Part shown: one piece after another, positions 9,057-26,604 of the stretch
How positions within the stretch are numbered: position 1 is the first letter of the stretch
How the letters are laid out: every line of letters begins with the position of its first letter
NCBI GenBank assembly: GCA_002492295.1
Contig: DKYC01000132.1
Coordinates: 12,317 to 76,316 of the forward strand
Origin: Lachnospiraceae bacterium UBA7110
GTDB lineage: Bacteria; Bacillota; Clostridia; Lachnospirales; Lachnospiraceae
Length of the DNA stretch: 64,000 bases
Reading direction: 5' to 3'
Translations under genes and position numbers: made by a program
The notes under the pieces: model-generated
The model's database searches: none
The model's input: the letters and a program-made list of their open reading frames with translations, nothing else
What the model was told of the DNA's origin: nothing

Positions 9057-10145
9057 ATGAATTACGGAAAACTGAACGAGGATGTTTACGGGCGTTCGGT
9101 CGTTAAGGTGATGAAGGAAACACAGAATAAGAATTTTTACAATGGCGCAGAGATAGGGGATTTCTGCGCTGTTTTCCCGTGTGGGGGTCATGCGGGTGCG
9201 GATAGACCTGCAAAAGGCTTTATAAGTGCACAGGCATCGGCAGGTGGGAAAAATGCCGTTATCAGGTCATACGAGGCGGCGCTGAACGGTATTGTGTCAA
9301 AGGGGGTAGTCCCCGGCAAAGATGATAATGCATATGCCAGCATCACCCTTTTTATTCCAAAGAAGCTCCGCGAGGCAAAGGTGCGCGCGATGCTTGCGGA
9401 GACGGCGAAGAGAGCCGGCGAGCTGCAGATTCCGGTTTTAGGCGTCGCGGTACAGGTTTTGCCGTGGGTGGACGTGGAAACTGCAAACTGCGTTGTACAT
9501 ATGGAGCTGGATGGGAAGGCAAAGGGGAAAGGGGCGTCGCCGGGTGACGATATCGTGATGACGAAATGGATAGGCCTGGAGGGAACTGCGCTGATTGCAA
9601 GAAGCAGTCGTGACAGGCTTAGGGAACGTTATCCGTCGGATATTGTGGAAACGGCGGCTGGTTTTTTGGATGATATTTCCGTTTTGCCGGAGGCCGCCAC
9701 CGCCGTGGAGTCCGGCGCAAGTGATATGCAGGCAGTAAGGGAAGGCGGTCTTTTTGGCGGACTTTGGGAGCTGGCTGCAAAGAACAGTGTCGGACTGGTC
9801 GCAGACTTAAAACGCATACCTGTAAGGCAGGAAACCATTGAGGTATGTGAATATTTTGACTTGAACCCTTATGAGCTTATGGCGGCTGGAAGCCTGCTGA
9901 TTACGTGTCCAAAGGGAAACGCTATGGTAAAAGCACTTGCGGACCGCGGGATTGCCTCGGCTGTTATCGGAACGGTTACACAGGGGAATGACAGGATTGT
10001 CCGCCATGCGGACGAAAGCAGATTTCTGGAGCCTGTGCGGGGGGATGAACTCTACAGGTATTATGAAAAGAAGGATGGAAAGGAGCACAGTTATGAAAAT
10101 GAGGGAGCAGATTTTAGCGATTATAGAAAAGAACAGCAGAATTGA
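9057..10145 (+). CDS. AIR-synthase-related (PurM/HypE/ThiL-fold) protein
   Basis: The 362-residue protein resembles the ATP-dependent PurM-like superfamily: an N-terminal segment with GADRPAKGFISA, a central ATP-grip-like region, and a C-terminal half with the motif DLNPYELMAAGSLLITCP found in HypE and selenophosphate synthetase relatives. It is not PurM itself, because the aminoimidazole signature is absent. It is placed immediately before an Lrp-type regulator, whose start lies inside its 3' end. The ATG at 9057 follows TGAGGGG by 9 bp. The substrate is unknown. Confidence 0.75.
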   Translation: MNYGKLNEDVYGRSVVKVMKETQNKNFYNGAEIGDFCAVFPCGGHAGADRPAKGFISAQASAGGKNAVIRSYEAALNGIVSKGVVPGKDDNAYASITLFIPKKLREAKVRAMLAETAKRAGELQIPVLGVAVQVLPWVDVETANCVVHMELDGKAKGKGASPGDDIVMTKWIGLEGTALIARSSRDRLRERYPSDIVETAAGFLDDISVLPEAATAVESGASDMQAVREGGLFGGLWELAAKNSVGLVADLKRIPVRQETIEVCEYFDLNPYELMAAGSLLITCPKGNAMVKALADRGIASAVIGTVTQGNDRIVRHADESRFLEPVRGDELYRYYEKKDGKEHSYENEGADFSDYRKEQQN

Positions 10146-10581
10146 TTTGAAGGAACTTGCAATTATTCTCGGCGTTGACGAGGTGACAATCGTCAATGAA
10201 ATGGCAAAAATGGAGCAGGAGGGCGTAATCTGCGGTTATCACACGCTGATTGACTGGGAAAAGACGGATGTGGAGAAGGTGAATGCACTGATAGAGGTGC
10301 GCGTTACGCCGCAGCGCGGAAACGGATTTGACAGCGTGGCGGAGCGCATTTATAAATACCCGGAGGTTCATGCAGTATATCTGATTTCGGGCGGTTACGA
10401 TCTCCTTGTAACACTGGAGGGAAAGTCGCTCAAGGAGGTATCGCGCTTTGTTTCGGAAAAGCTTTCGACGCTGGAAGCCGTCATCAGCACGGCGACACAC
10501 TTTATTTTAAAGAAATACAAGGATCACGGAACAATCCTTGGAAAGAAAGAAACGGATGAAAGGATGCAGATAACACCATGA
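10093..10581 (+). CDS. Lrp/AsnC family transcriptional regulator
   Basis: A 162-residue regulator with an N-terminal winged HTH (ELAIILGVDEVTIVNEMAKMEQEGVI) and a C-terminal RAM/AsnC effector domain (VNALIEVRVTP..., YDLLVTLEG). The start at 10093 has AAAGGAG eight bases upstream and lies in another frame inside the preceding gene. Its stop overlaps the aminotransferase start (ATGA), so the two are translated together. Pairing of an Lrp protein with an aminotransferase suggests amino-acid-responsive control of that enzyme (inference). Confidence 0.9.
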   Translation: MKMREQILAIIEKNSRIDLKELAIILGVDEVTIVNEMAKMEQEGVICGYHTLIDWEKTDVEKVNALIEVRVTPQRGNGFDSVAERIYKYPEVHAVYLISGGYDLLVTLEGKSLKEVSRFVSEKLSTLEAVISTATHFILKKYKDHGTILGKKETDERMQITP

Positions 10582-11750
10582 GAAACCCATTATCAAGTAC
10601 GATTACACAGATAAAGCCTTCGGGCATCCGCAAGTTTTTTGATATTGTCAGTGAGATGAACGATCCTGACGTAATTTCGCTTGGCGTCGGCGAGCCGGAT
10701 TTTGAGACGCCGTGGCATATCCGGGATGAGGGCATTTACTCCCTTGAACGGGGACGCACGTTTTATACCTCCAATGCGGGACTTGTGGAGCTTCGTGAAG
10801 AAATCAGCAAATATTTAAAAAGGAGATATAACTTAAGCTATGATGCCAATCATGAGATGCTGGTGACGGTCGGCGGATCGGAAGCAATTGATATCGCGCT
10901 GCGTGCGATGGTTGACCCCGGTGATGAGGTGCTGATTCCGCAGCCCAGCTATGTTTCCTATGAGCCGTGTGCTGTGCTTGCAGGCGCAAAACCCGTGATT
11001 ATTGAGCTGAAGAACGCGAACCAGTTTCGGCTGACTGCGCAGGAGCTTGAGGATGCGATTACGGATAAGACGAAAATTTTGATTTTGCCGTTTCCGAACA
11101 ATCCGACGGGCGCGATTATGGAGCGCAAGGATTTGGAAGCGATTGCCGAAGTAATTAAAAGGCATGATTTGTTCGTGCTTTCCGATGAGATATATTCAGA
11201 GCTTTGCTATACAGAAAAGCATGTCTCAATTGCAAATATTGACGGTATGTGGGAGCGCACGGTTTTGATTAACGGTTTTTCCAAATCGCACGCAATGACC
11301 GGATGGCGTCTGGGGTATGCATGTGCCCCGGCACATATTATCGAACAGATGTATAAAATACACCAGTTCTGCATTATGTGTGCGCCGACGACCTCGCAGT
11401 ATGCGGCGATTGATGCGATGCGAAACGGCGATGCGGATGTGCAGATGATGCGGGAGTCTTATAACCAAAGGAGGCGTTTTTTGGTACATGCCTACCGTGA
11501 GATTGGGCTTGAGTGCTTTGAGCCGTTTGGTGCATTTTATACATTTCCGTGCATTAAGGAATTTGGCATGACGAGTGATGAGTTTGCGATGAAATTTTTG
11601 GATGCGGAGAAAGTTGCGGTGGTGCCGGGTACGGCGTTTGGCGACTGCGGTGAGGGATTTCTGCGTATTTCGTACGCATATTCCATCGAAAAACTGAAGG
11701 CTGCAATCGAGCGGCTGGAGCGCTTTATCACAAAGCTGCGAAACGCATAG
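10578..11750 (+). CDS. PLP-dependent class I/II aminotransferase
   Basis: At 390 residues this is full-length for the aspartate/aromatic aminotransferase family (fold type I). Visible landmarks are VGEPDFETP near the N-terminus, the PNNPTGA loop, the PLP-contacting SDEIYSELCY, the Schiff-base lysine in NGFSKSHAMTGWRLGY, and the substrate-carboxylate arginine in GFLRISYAYS. It transfers amino groups between amino acids and 2-oxo acids; the exact amino acid is not evident. It is coupled to the upstream Lrp regulator by a 4-bp overlap. Confidence 0.9.
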   Translation: MRNPLSSTITQIKPSGIRKFFDIVSEMNDPDVISLGVGEPDFETPWHIRDEGIYSLERGRTFYTSNAGLVELREEISKYLKRRYNLSYDANHEMLVTVGGSEAIDIALRAMVDPGDEVLIPQPSYVSYEPCAVLAGAKPVIIELKNANQFRLTAQELEDAITDKTKILILPFPNNPTGAIMERKDLEAIAEVIKRHDLFVLSDEIYSELCYTEKHVSIANIDGMWERTVLINGFSKSHAMTGWRLGYACAPAHIIEQMYKIHQFCIMCAPTTSQYAAIDAMRNGDADVQMMRESYNQRRRFLVHAYREIGLECFEPFGAFYTFPCIKEFGMTSDEFAMKFLDAEKVAVVPGTAFGDCGEGFLRISYAYSIEKLKAAIERLERFITKLRNA

Positions 11751-11760
11751 GAGGCGTAAG

Positions 11761-12267
11761 ATGAACATTGTACTGTATCAGCCGGAAATTCCTGCAAACA
11801 CAGGGAATATCGGGCGTACCTGTGTTGCGACGGGGAGTGTGCTGCATTTAATCGAGCCGCTTGGATTCCGGCTGACAGGCAGGGAACTGCGCCGTGCGGG
11901 AATGGATTACTGGGAGCACTTGGATGTGCGGAGGTATATGAATTTTGCGGAGTTTTTGGACAAAAATTTTACGGACAACCCTGACGCGAAGCTTTGGATG
12001 GCGACGACAAAGGCAAAAAAGGTGTATACGGAAGCGGTGTTTGGCGGACAGGACTTTATTATGTTCGGCAGGGAAAGTGCGGGTATTCCGGAGGAAATTC
12101 TTGTGGATTATGAGGACACCTGCATCCGCATTCCGATGCTCGATAAAATACGGAGTCTGAATTTGGCAAACAGTGTGGGCATTGTTTTGTATGAGTCGCT
12201 GCGGCAGCAGGGATTTCAAAATATGCAGATGGAAGGGGCGCTGCATCATAGGGAGTGGCGGTCATGA
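11761..12267 (+). CDS. trmL: tRNA (cytidine/uridine-34-2'-O)-methyltransferase TrmL
   Basis: This 168-residue SPOUT methyltransferase has the family's N-terminus (NIVLYQPEIPANTGNIGRTC), the LTGRELRRAGMDYW segment, and the knot motifs GRESAGIP and IPMLDKIRSLNLANSVGIVLYE that bind SAM. It methylates the wobble ribose of tRNA-Leu isoacceptors. GGAGGCGTAAG precedes the ATG. The stop overlaps the next start by ATGA. Confidence 0.95.
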   Translation: MNIVLYQPEIPANTGNIGRTCVATGSVLHLIEPLGFRLTGRELRRAGMDYWEHLDVRRYMNFAEFLDKNFTDNPDAKLWMATTKAKKVYTEAVFGGQDFIMFGRESAGIPEEILVDYEDTCIRIPMLDKIRSLNLANSVGIVLYESLRQQGFQNMQMEGALHHREWRS

Positions 12268-12848
12268 ACATGGATATTTATGAGATGGAAATAAAAGAGG
12301 GAAGAGACCTGATTTATGAGCTTGAAAAACTCCGGTGTATTCGCAAAAAGGGAAATGTGACGGTGAAATGTGCGGAAAAGCAGAATAACTGGATGGAATA
12401 CCTCAGACGCCAGTATCTTTTAGGGAACGATTTAAGAAAAGCATTTTATGAGGCAAGCAGCTATTATATGTTTGTCGGTGACAATACGGTAGCGGTTTCG
12501 GCAATATATGATGTCTGTCATATTGTGTATTACCTGCGCGGGGAAATGGACTGGAAGCTGATTGAAGTGGAAATCCTGTCGCTTCCATACTGCATCAGTA
12601 TGGATGAAATCTGTGATAAGGTTGCAGGGCGCGTGGAGGCAATTACACTTCTGATGCTTGCGGAGCTTTCCCATCAGTATGGATTCAGCAGGGTGTTTAA
12701 GCACGAGTCTCCGGAAAACCTAAGAAAGTTGTTCAAAGAGATTGTCAACAATAAAGTGCTGAACGAGAATGATTTGAATTTGAGAACAAAGATTGCAAAG
12801 CTGATATCCAGGAACGGGATGCGGGAGGAATTTGTTACAAGGATTTAG
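12264..12848 (+). CDS. Hypothetical protein coupled to trmL
   Basis: A 194-residue soluble, mostly helical protein with no signal peptide or membrane segment. I do not recognise the family. It contains short aromatic helices (AFYEASSYYMF, SAIYDVCHIVYYL) and a Lys-rich C-terminus. The start overlaps the trmL stop (ATGA) with GGGAGTGG upstream. A clear terminator follows 22 bp after the stop. Confidence 0.75.
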   Translation: MNMDIYEMEIKEGRDLIYELEKLRCIRKKGNVTVKCAEKQNNWMEYLRRQYLLGNDLRKAFYEASSYYMFVGDNTVAVSAIYDVCHIVYYLRGEMDWKLIEVEILSLPYCISMDEICDKVAGRVEAITLLMLAELSHQYGFSRVFKHESPENLRKLFKEIVNNKVLNENDLNLRTKIAKLISRNGMREEFVTRI

Positions 12849-12870
12849 TACGAATATAGGAAAAGACGGC

Positions 12871-12900
12871 AAAAGGAACGCTGGGTCAGGCGTTCCTTTT
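12871..12900 (+). terminator. Intrinsic terminator after the trmL operon
   Basis: A perfect 11-bp stem (AAAAGGAACGC at 12871-12881 with GCGTTCCTTTT at 12890-12900) with an 8-nt loop and a terminal T run. Confidence 0.88.
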
Positions 12901-12924
12901 GCTGTATAAAGACAGACTTTATAT

Positions 12925-13023
12925 GTGAAATACTCCAATGCCAATATCCTGGCACAGGTAGGAGAATCTATGCTTGCGCAGGCGAATCAAAACAATCAGG
13001 CGGTGGTCAGCCTGCTTGGATAA
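12925..13023 (+). pseudogene. Relic of a flagellin gene (last 32 codons)
   Basis: An open frame encodes VKYSNANILAQ, then SMLAQANQNNQ and SLLG, followed by TAA. This is the conserved C-terminal D0 helix of bacterial flagellin, which packs in the filament core. The frame is open only back to 12910, and the flagellin N-terminus and middle are absent. The preceding gene's terminator sits directly upstream. A strong terminator follows the stop, as expected for an intact fliC 3' end. The sequence shows no stop or frameshift inside the 32 codons, so the loss of the rest may be recent or by one clean deletion. Confidence 0.85.
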
Positions 13024-13035
13024 AAATGAAACACG

Positions 13036-13088
13036 AAAACAGGCATAAGGGAAACAGATGACATTGCGGTTTCCTTTATGCCTGTTTT
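13036..13088 (+). terminator. Intrinsic terminator of the flagellin relic
   Basis: A 20-bp stem (13036-13055 with 13069-13088) pairs throughout, with one G-U pair, a 13-nt loop and a flanking A/T tract. The length is unusual for a housekeeping terminator and fits a highly expressed gene such as flagellin. Confidence 0.85.
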
Positions 13089-13105
13089 ATTTTTCCATAT
13101 TATGC

Positions 13106-13134
13106 TTGACCGTGCCCGTGCACGATGATATAGT
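13106..13134 (+). promoter_or_regulatory. Sigma-A promoter of xylB
   Basis: TTGACC at 13106-13111, a 17-bp spacer, and TATAGT at 13129-13134. The spacer carries the inverted repeat CGTGC-CCGT-GCACG, a possible operator (inference). Confidence 0.75.
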
Positions 13135-13194
13135 TAAACTATGAATAACGGTTCGGAACAATAAAAATTTAACAGTGAAAGGACGGGTGCGGAT

Positions 13195-14670
13195 ATGTAT
13201 TATATTGGTGTGGATTTAGGAACGTCGGCGGTGAAGCTTCTTTTGATGGAGGGGAACGGAAAGATTGTGAATGTTGTGTCAAAGGAATACCCTCTTTATT
13301 TCCCGAATCCGGGTTGGAGTGAACAGAAGCCGGAGGACTGGTGGAGTGCGGTAAAGGACGGACTAAAGGATTTAACGGATTCCTTTGATAAGGCGCAGAT
13401 TGCGGGAATCAGCTTCGGCGGCCAGATGCACGGGCTTGTCATTTTGGATAAGGATGACAATGTAATCCGTCCGGCTATTCTTTGGAATGACGGCAGGACG
13501 CAGGCGGAAACGGATTACCTGAACAATGAAATCGGGAAGGATAAGCTTTCCAGGTATACGGCAAATATTGCATTTACGGGATTTACTGCACCAAAGATTT
13601 TGTGGGTAAAAAATAACGAGCCTGGGAATTTTGCTAAAATAGAAAAAATCATGCTTCCGAAAGACTATATTGCATATATGCTGACAGGGAGCTTTTGTAC
13701 GGACGTGTCGGATGCTTCAGGTATGCTTTTGTTTGATGTGGAGCACAAGTGCTGGTCGAAGGAAATGATAGAGATTTGCGGCATTCGGGAATCGCAGCTT
13801 GCGAAGATTTATGAGAGCTATGAGGCTGTTGGGACACTGAAACCGGATGTGGCGGAGAAACTTGGTTTCCCTGAGAGTGTCAAAGTGGCGGCGGGCGCAG
13901 GAGATAATGCGGCGGCGGCAATCGGAACCGGGACAGTCGGCGATGCAAGGTGCAATATTTCCCTTGGGACAAGCGGTACGATTTTTATTTCCAGCAAGAC
14001 CTTTGGTGTGGATAAGAACAATGCGCTGCACTCATTTGCCCACGCGGATGGCAGCTATCACCTGATGGGCTGTATGCTGAGTGCGGCGTCATGCAATAAA
14101 TGGTGGATGGAGGAAATATTAAAGACGACGGATTTTGCAAAGGAGCAGGAGCCGATTACGGATGATAAGCTGGGGAATAATCATGTGTATTTCCTTCCGT
14201 ATCTGATGGGTGAGCGCTCGCCGCACAATGACGCGAATGCGAGGGGGACATTTATCGGAATGACAATGGACTCTTCGAGGGCGGATATGTATCAGGCGGT
14301 TTTGGAGGGCGTTGCGTTTGCAATCCGTGATTCGTTTGAGGTGGCAAAGAGCCTTGGCATTGATATTAGGGCGTCGAAAATCTGCGGCGGAGGTGCGAAG
14401 AGCCCGCTTTGGAGAAAGATTTTTGCGAATGTTCTGAATATCCGTCTTGACATCATAGAGAGCGAGGAAGGTCCCGGATATGGCGGGGCGATTCTTGCGG
14501 CGGTGGCGTGCGGAGAGTATGCTTCGGTGCAGGAGGCAGCTGACAGGCTTGTGAAGGTGGTGGATACGGTAGAGCCGGACACGGAGATTGCAAAGCGGTA
14601 CGAGGAGCGGTATCAGAAGTTTAAAAAAGTGTATCCGGCGGTGAAAGGAATCTTTGCGGAGATTCAATAA
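13195..14670 (+). CDS. xylB: Xylulokinase
   Basis: A 491-residue FGGY-family sugar kinase phosphorylating D-xylulose to xylulose 5-phosphate in the cytoplasm. The N-terminus IGVDLGTSAVKLLL is the ATP phosphate-1 motif. GISFGGQMHGLVILD is typical of xylulokinases. The C-terminal half has LGTSGTIF, the FGGY-type signature around LMGERSPHND, and the adenosine motif ICGGGAKSPLWR. GAAAGGACGGGTGCGG precedes the ATG. No xylose isomerase gene is in the window. It has its own promoter and stands alone; a separate promoter follows for the sensor kinase. Confidence 0.93.
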   Translation: MYYIGVDLGTSAVKLLLMEGNGKIVNVVSKEYPLYFPNPGWSEQKPEDWWSAVKDGLKDLTDSFDKAQIAGISFGGQMHGLVILDKDDNVIRPAILWNDGRTQAETDYLNNEIGKDKLSRYTANIAFTGFTAPKILWVKNNEPGNFAKIEKIMLPKDYIAYMLTGSFCTDVSDASGMLLFDVEHKCWSKEMIEICGIRESQLAKIYESYEAVGTLKPDVAEKLGFPESVKVAAGAGDNAAAAIGTGTVGDARCNISLGTSGTIFISSKTFGVDKNNALHSFAHADGSYHLMGCMLSAASCNKWWMEEILKTTDFAKEQEPITDDKLGNNHVYFLPYLMGERSPHNDANARGTFIGMTMDSSRADMYQAVLEGVAFAIRDSFEVAKSLGIDIRASKICGGGAKSPLWRKIFANVLNIRLDIIESEEGPGYGGAILAAVACGEYASVQEAADRLVKVVDTVEPDTEIAKRYEERYQKFKKVYPAVKGIFAEIQ

Positions 14671-14693
14671 GAAGTTTGTACACCTCTCTTATA

Positions 14694-14722
14694 TTGACGC
14701 GATTAGGGGAATATGGTATCAT
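14694..14722 (+). promoter_or_regulatory. Sigma-A promoter of the hybrid sensor kinase
   Basis: TTGACG at 14694-14699, 17-bp spacer, TATCAT at 14717-14722, located 24 bp after the xylB stop and about 57 bp before the chosen kinase start. Confidence 0.7.
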
Positions 14723-14779
14723 GATATTTACAGGCGCAGTGACAGAGAATGCAAAGCGGTTGATATGGAGGGCGGGCGT

Positions 14780-17365
14780 ATGGATTATTCAAAAAAACTT
14801 CTTGAACGGACTGGCGAAAACGTTTCGGCCAATGCAAACCGTGGGCAGCATAATGATATGAAAAATGTTCAGAATTTGGAGGCTGTCATCAATGAGGGGC
14901 TTCGTGTCGCCCTGCAGGAGGAGATGCCGGACCGGACACTGGAGGTGCTGCTGGAGCATTTGGGAAAAGCGCTGAATGGGGACCGTACTTATATATTTGA
15001 GCAGAATGAATCCGGCGGCGATGATAACACTTATGAATGGGTGGCTGACGGGGTGGAACCGGAAAAAGAGAATCTTCAGGATGTACCTCCTGAGGTATGT
15101 GCGTCCTGGTATCGGAATTTCAGTATTGGCAGGCACATTGTTATTGGATGCCTGGAAGATATTCAGGAGACGGACCCTTTGCAATATGAAAATTTGAAAA
15201 GACAGGACATACATTCCCTTGTGGTTGTTCCTCTTTATAATGGTGAAAAGATTATAGGCTTTTACGGTGTGGACAATCCTCCCGTGAAGTCGTTGGAATA
15301 CGCATCAAATATGCTTCAGACGGCGGCATATTTTATTGTATCTTCCTTAAGACAGCGTAATTTGGTTCGTGAACTGCAAAAACGGAGCCATAAGGTTCTT
15401 CATGCCCTAAGCGTTGATTATCTGGGTATATATCAGGTGAATTTTGATACAGGTGAATACGAAATATACCGCAACAGCAAGCGATTGGACATGGATTGGG
15501 GCGTTGCGCTTGCGGATGGCTATCAGGCAGCTATGGAACGGTATATCTCCCGGTATGTGGTTGCCCGCGATCAGGAACGGCTTCGCGCCATGACGAAAAA
15601 GAATTATGTACTTTCCCAGCTTAGGACAAAAAAGAAGTTTTCTGTCCGGTATCAGGTAAAAGACATCGCCTCAGGGTTAAAGCATATGGAGATTCATTTT
15701 TCCATTGCGGAAAAGACGGGTGAGGGTAACTCTGCAATTTTTGCCCAAAGGGATGTCAATGCAGTGGTGGATCAGGAAGAAAAGAATAAGCTGGAAGCAA
15801 GGCGGAGCCTTGAGGATATTTTAGAGGGGGCAAAAACCGGAATTTGGACGATTGAGCTTGAGGAGGGCTGTCAGCCAAGGATGTATGCGGACCGGACCAT
15901 GCGGATTCTTTTGGGAGTGCCGGATGACATCGAACCGGAGGCATGTTACCGGCATTGGTTTGAAAATATTGAATCGGATTATGTGGAAATGGTGCAGGAG
16001 GCTGTGAAGGAGATATTGGAGAACGGGCGCTCCGAGGTCATTTACCCGTGGAATCATCCCGAGCTTGGGAAAATATATGTCCGCTGCGGCGGTGTCCCGG
16101 ACAAAGCATTCAAAAAAACGGGCGTCTGCCTGAGCGGATACCATCAGGATATCACGGAAATTACGGTGGCGAGGAAGAAGCAGGAGCAGGCAATTATGGA
16201 GCTGCTGGAGAAAGTGAGACGGGCAAATTCAGCAAAAAGCGAATTCCTTTCCCATATGTCGCACGATCTTAGGACTCCTATCAACGGTATTTTAGGAATG
16301 CTTGCAATTATGGAAAAAATCGAGGATGATCCCGAGCAGCAGAAAACATGCCGAAAAAAAATCCGTGTGGCAACGGAGCATTTGCTGTCTTTGGTCAATG
16401 ATGTTCTTCAGGTCAGCAAGCTGGAGAGCGGAAGACCTGCGGAGGTTGAGGAACCTTTTGAACTTCACGATGCATTGGATGACTGTATTACGATTTTGTC
16501 CGCCCGGGCGCAGGAACAGGGAATCCGGCTGGTGCTTGAGGAGGTTGACCTGCAGCATGGCAGACTGATTGGAAATCCGCTGCACTTAAGACAGATACTG
16601 ATGAATGTCATTGATAATGCCATTAAATATAATCACCCTAATGGCTCCGTGTTTGTCCAGGCGAGGGAGATTGCATGCAAAGACGGGATTGCGGAATACC
16701 GATTCGTGATTGAAGATACAGGAATTGGAATTGGGGAAGAATTTAAAAAACACATTTTTGAACCGTTTACCCAGGAGCAGCAGGGTGCAAGAACGCACTA
16801 TAATGGCGTTGGACTTGGCATGTCTATTGTGAAGAAGCTGATAGATCAAATGAAAGGGACGATTGAGATAGAGAGCCAGGTTGGCGAGGGAAGCGTGGTT
16901 CGGATAATGCTGCCTATCCGGGTTGATGAAGCGTGGAGTGCGCAGCCCGTGGATGAGGAGCGGAATTTCCAAAGCAGTATTGCCGGAATGCGGATTCTTT
17001 TGGTGGAGGACAATGAAATCAATTGTGAAATTGTAGAGTTCATGCTGAAGGATGTCGGTGCGGAGGTTGTAACTGCAAATGACGGAAAAGCTGCTGTTGA
17101 TGCGTTTGCGGCATCCGATCCGGGAACATTTGACTGTGTGCTCATGGACCTGATGATGCCTGTTATGAGCGGATATGAGGCGACCCGTGTGATTCGCAGT
17201 CTGGATCGGCCGGATGCAAAAGACGTACCTATCATAGCGTTGTCGGCGAACGCATTTGAGGAGGATGTTACAATGGCAAAGGATGCCGGGATGAATGATC
17301 ATTTGGCGAAGCCTGTGGACATCAATAAAATGTTTAAGGTAATAAGCCGGCTGAAACACCGATAG
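14780..17365 (+). CDS. Cytoplasmic hybrid sensor histidine kinase (GAF-PAS-HisKA-HATPase-REC)
   Basis: An 861-residue protein with no membrane segment. A GAF-like domain (about 45-205, with VVPLYNGEKIIGFYGVDNP) is followed by one or two PAS-like regions (about 215-465), and then HisKA with the phospho-acceptor His495 in SHMSHDLRTPINGILG. The HATPase domain (about 600-740) shows N-box MNVIDNAIKYN and G boxes DTGIGIG and GVGLGMSIVK. The receiver domain (about 760-861) has phospho-acceptor Asp790 in VLMDLMMPVMSGYEA. No DNA-binding output domain or separate response regulator is nearby. GGAGG sits 8 bp before the ATG at 14780; an in-frame ATG at 14765 lacks this spacing. It lies upstream of the galactanase gene, but a 469-bp gap separates them. 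Confidence 0.88.
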   Translation: MDYSKKLLERTGENVSANANRGQHNDMKNVQNLEAVINEGLRVALQEEMPDRTLEVLLEHLGKALNGDRTYIFEQNESGGDDNTYEWVADGVEPEKENLQDVPPEVCASWYRNFSIGRHIVIGCLEDIQETDPLQYENLKRQDIHSLVVVPLYNGEKIIGFYGVDNPPVKSLEYASNMLQTAAYFIVSSLRQRNLVRELQKRSHKVLHALSVDYLGIYQVNFDTGEYEIYRNSKRLDMDWGVALADGYQAAMERYISRYVVARDQERLRAMTKKNYVLSQLRTKKKFSVRYQVKDIASGLKHMEIHFSIAEKTGEGNSAIFAQRDVNAVVDQEEKNKLEARRSLEDILEGAKTGIWTIELEEGCQPRMYADRTMRILLGVPDDIEPEACYRHWFENIESDYVEMVQEAVKEILENGRSEVIYPWNHPELGKIYVRCGGVPDKAFKKTGVCLSGYHQDITEITVARKKQEQAIMELLEKVRRANSAKSEFLSHMSHDLRTPINGILGMLAIMEKIEDDPEQQKTCRKKIRVATEHLLSLVNDVLQVSKLESGRPAEVEEPFELHDALDDCITILSARAQEQGIRLVLEEVDLQHGRLIGNPLHLRQILMNVIDNAIKYNHPNGSVFVQAREIACKDGIAEYRFVIEDTGIGIGEEFKKHIFEPFTQEQQGARTHYNGVGLGMSIVKKLIDQMKGTIEIESQVGEGSVVRIMLPIRVDEAWSAQPVDEERNFQSSIAGMRILLVEDNEINCEIVEFMLKDVGAEVVTANDGKAAVDAFAASDPGTFDCVLMDLMMPVMSGYEATRVIRSLDRPDAKDVPIIALSANAFEEDVTMAKDAGMNDHLAKPVDINKMFKVISRLKHR

Positions 17366-26468
<9,103 letters not shown>

Positions 26469-26477
26469 GGATAAACT

Positions 26478-26509
26478 AACGGGGCAGGAGCGCAAACTTC
26501 TGCCCCGTT
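26478..26509 (+). terminator. Intrinsic terminator of the galactanase gene
   Basis: A 13-bp GC-rich stem (AACGGGGCAGGAG with CTTCTGCCCCGTT, one G-U pair) with a 6-nt loop and a short T run, starting 9 bp after the stop. Confidence 0.8.
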
Positions 26510-26534
26510 TGCCATCGGGTAAGTCTTTGGGTGG

Positions 26535-26563
26535 TTGACTAAGCGGAGCTTTTTGGGTATAAT
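26535..26563 (+). promoter_or_regulatory. Sigma-A promoter of ispE
   Basis: TTGACT at 26535-26540, exact 17-bp spacer, and consensus TATAAT at 26558-26563. The predicted start is about 35 bp before the ispE ATG. Confidence 0.85.
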
Positions 26564-26604
26564 CAAATAAATTGTACTGGAAAAAATACAAAAAGGGGAG
26601 CGGA

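Noticed and set aside
16586..17359. 257-codon minus-strand frame over the sensor kinase
   Set aside because: The plus-strand HATPase and receiver domains are unmistakable here; the opposite frame has no recognisable protein features.
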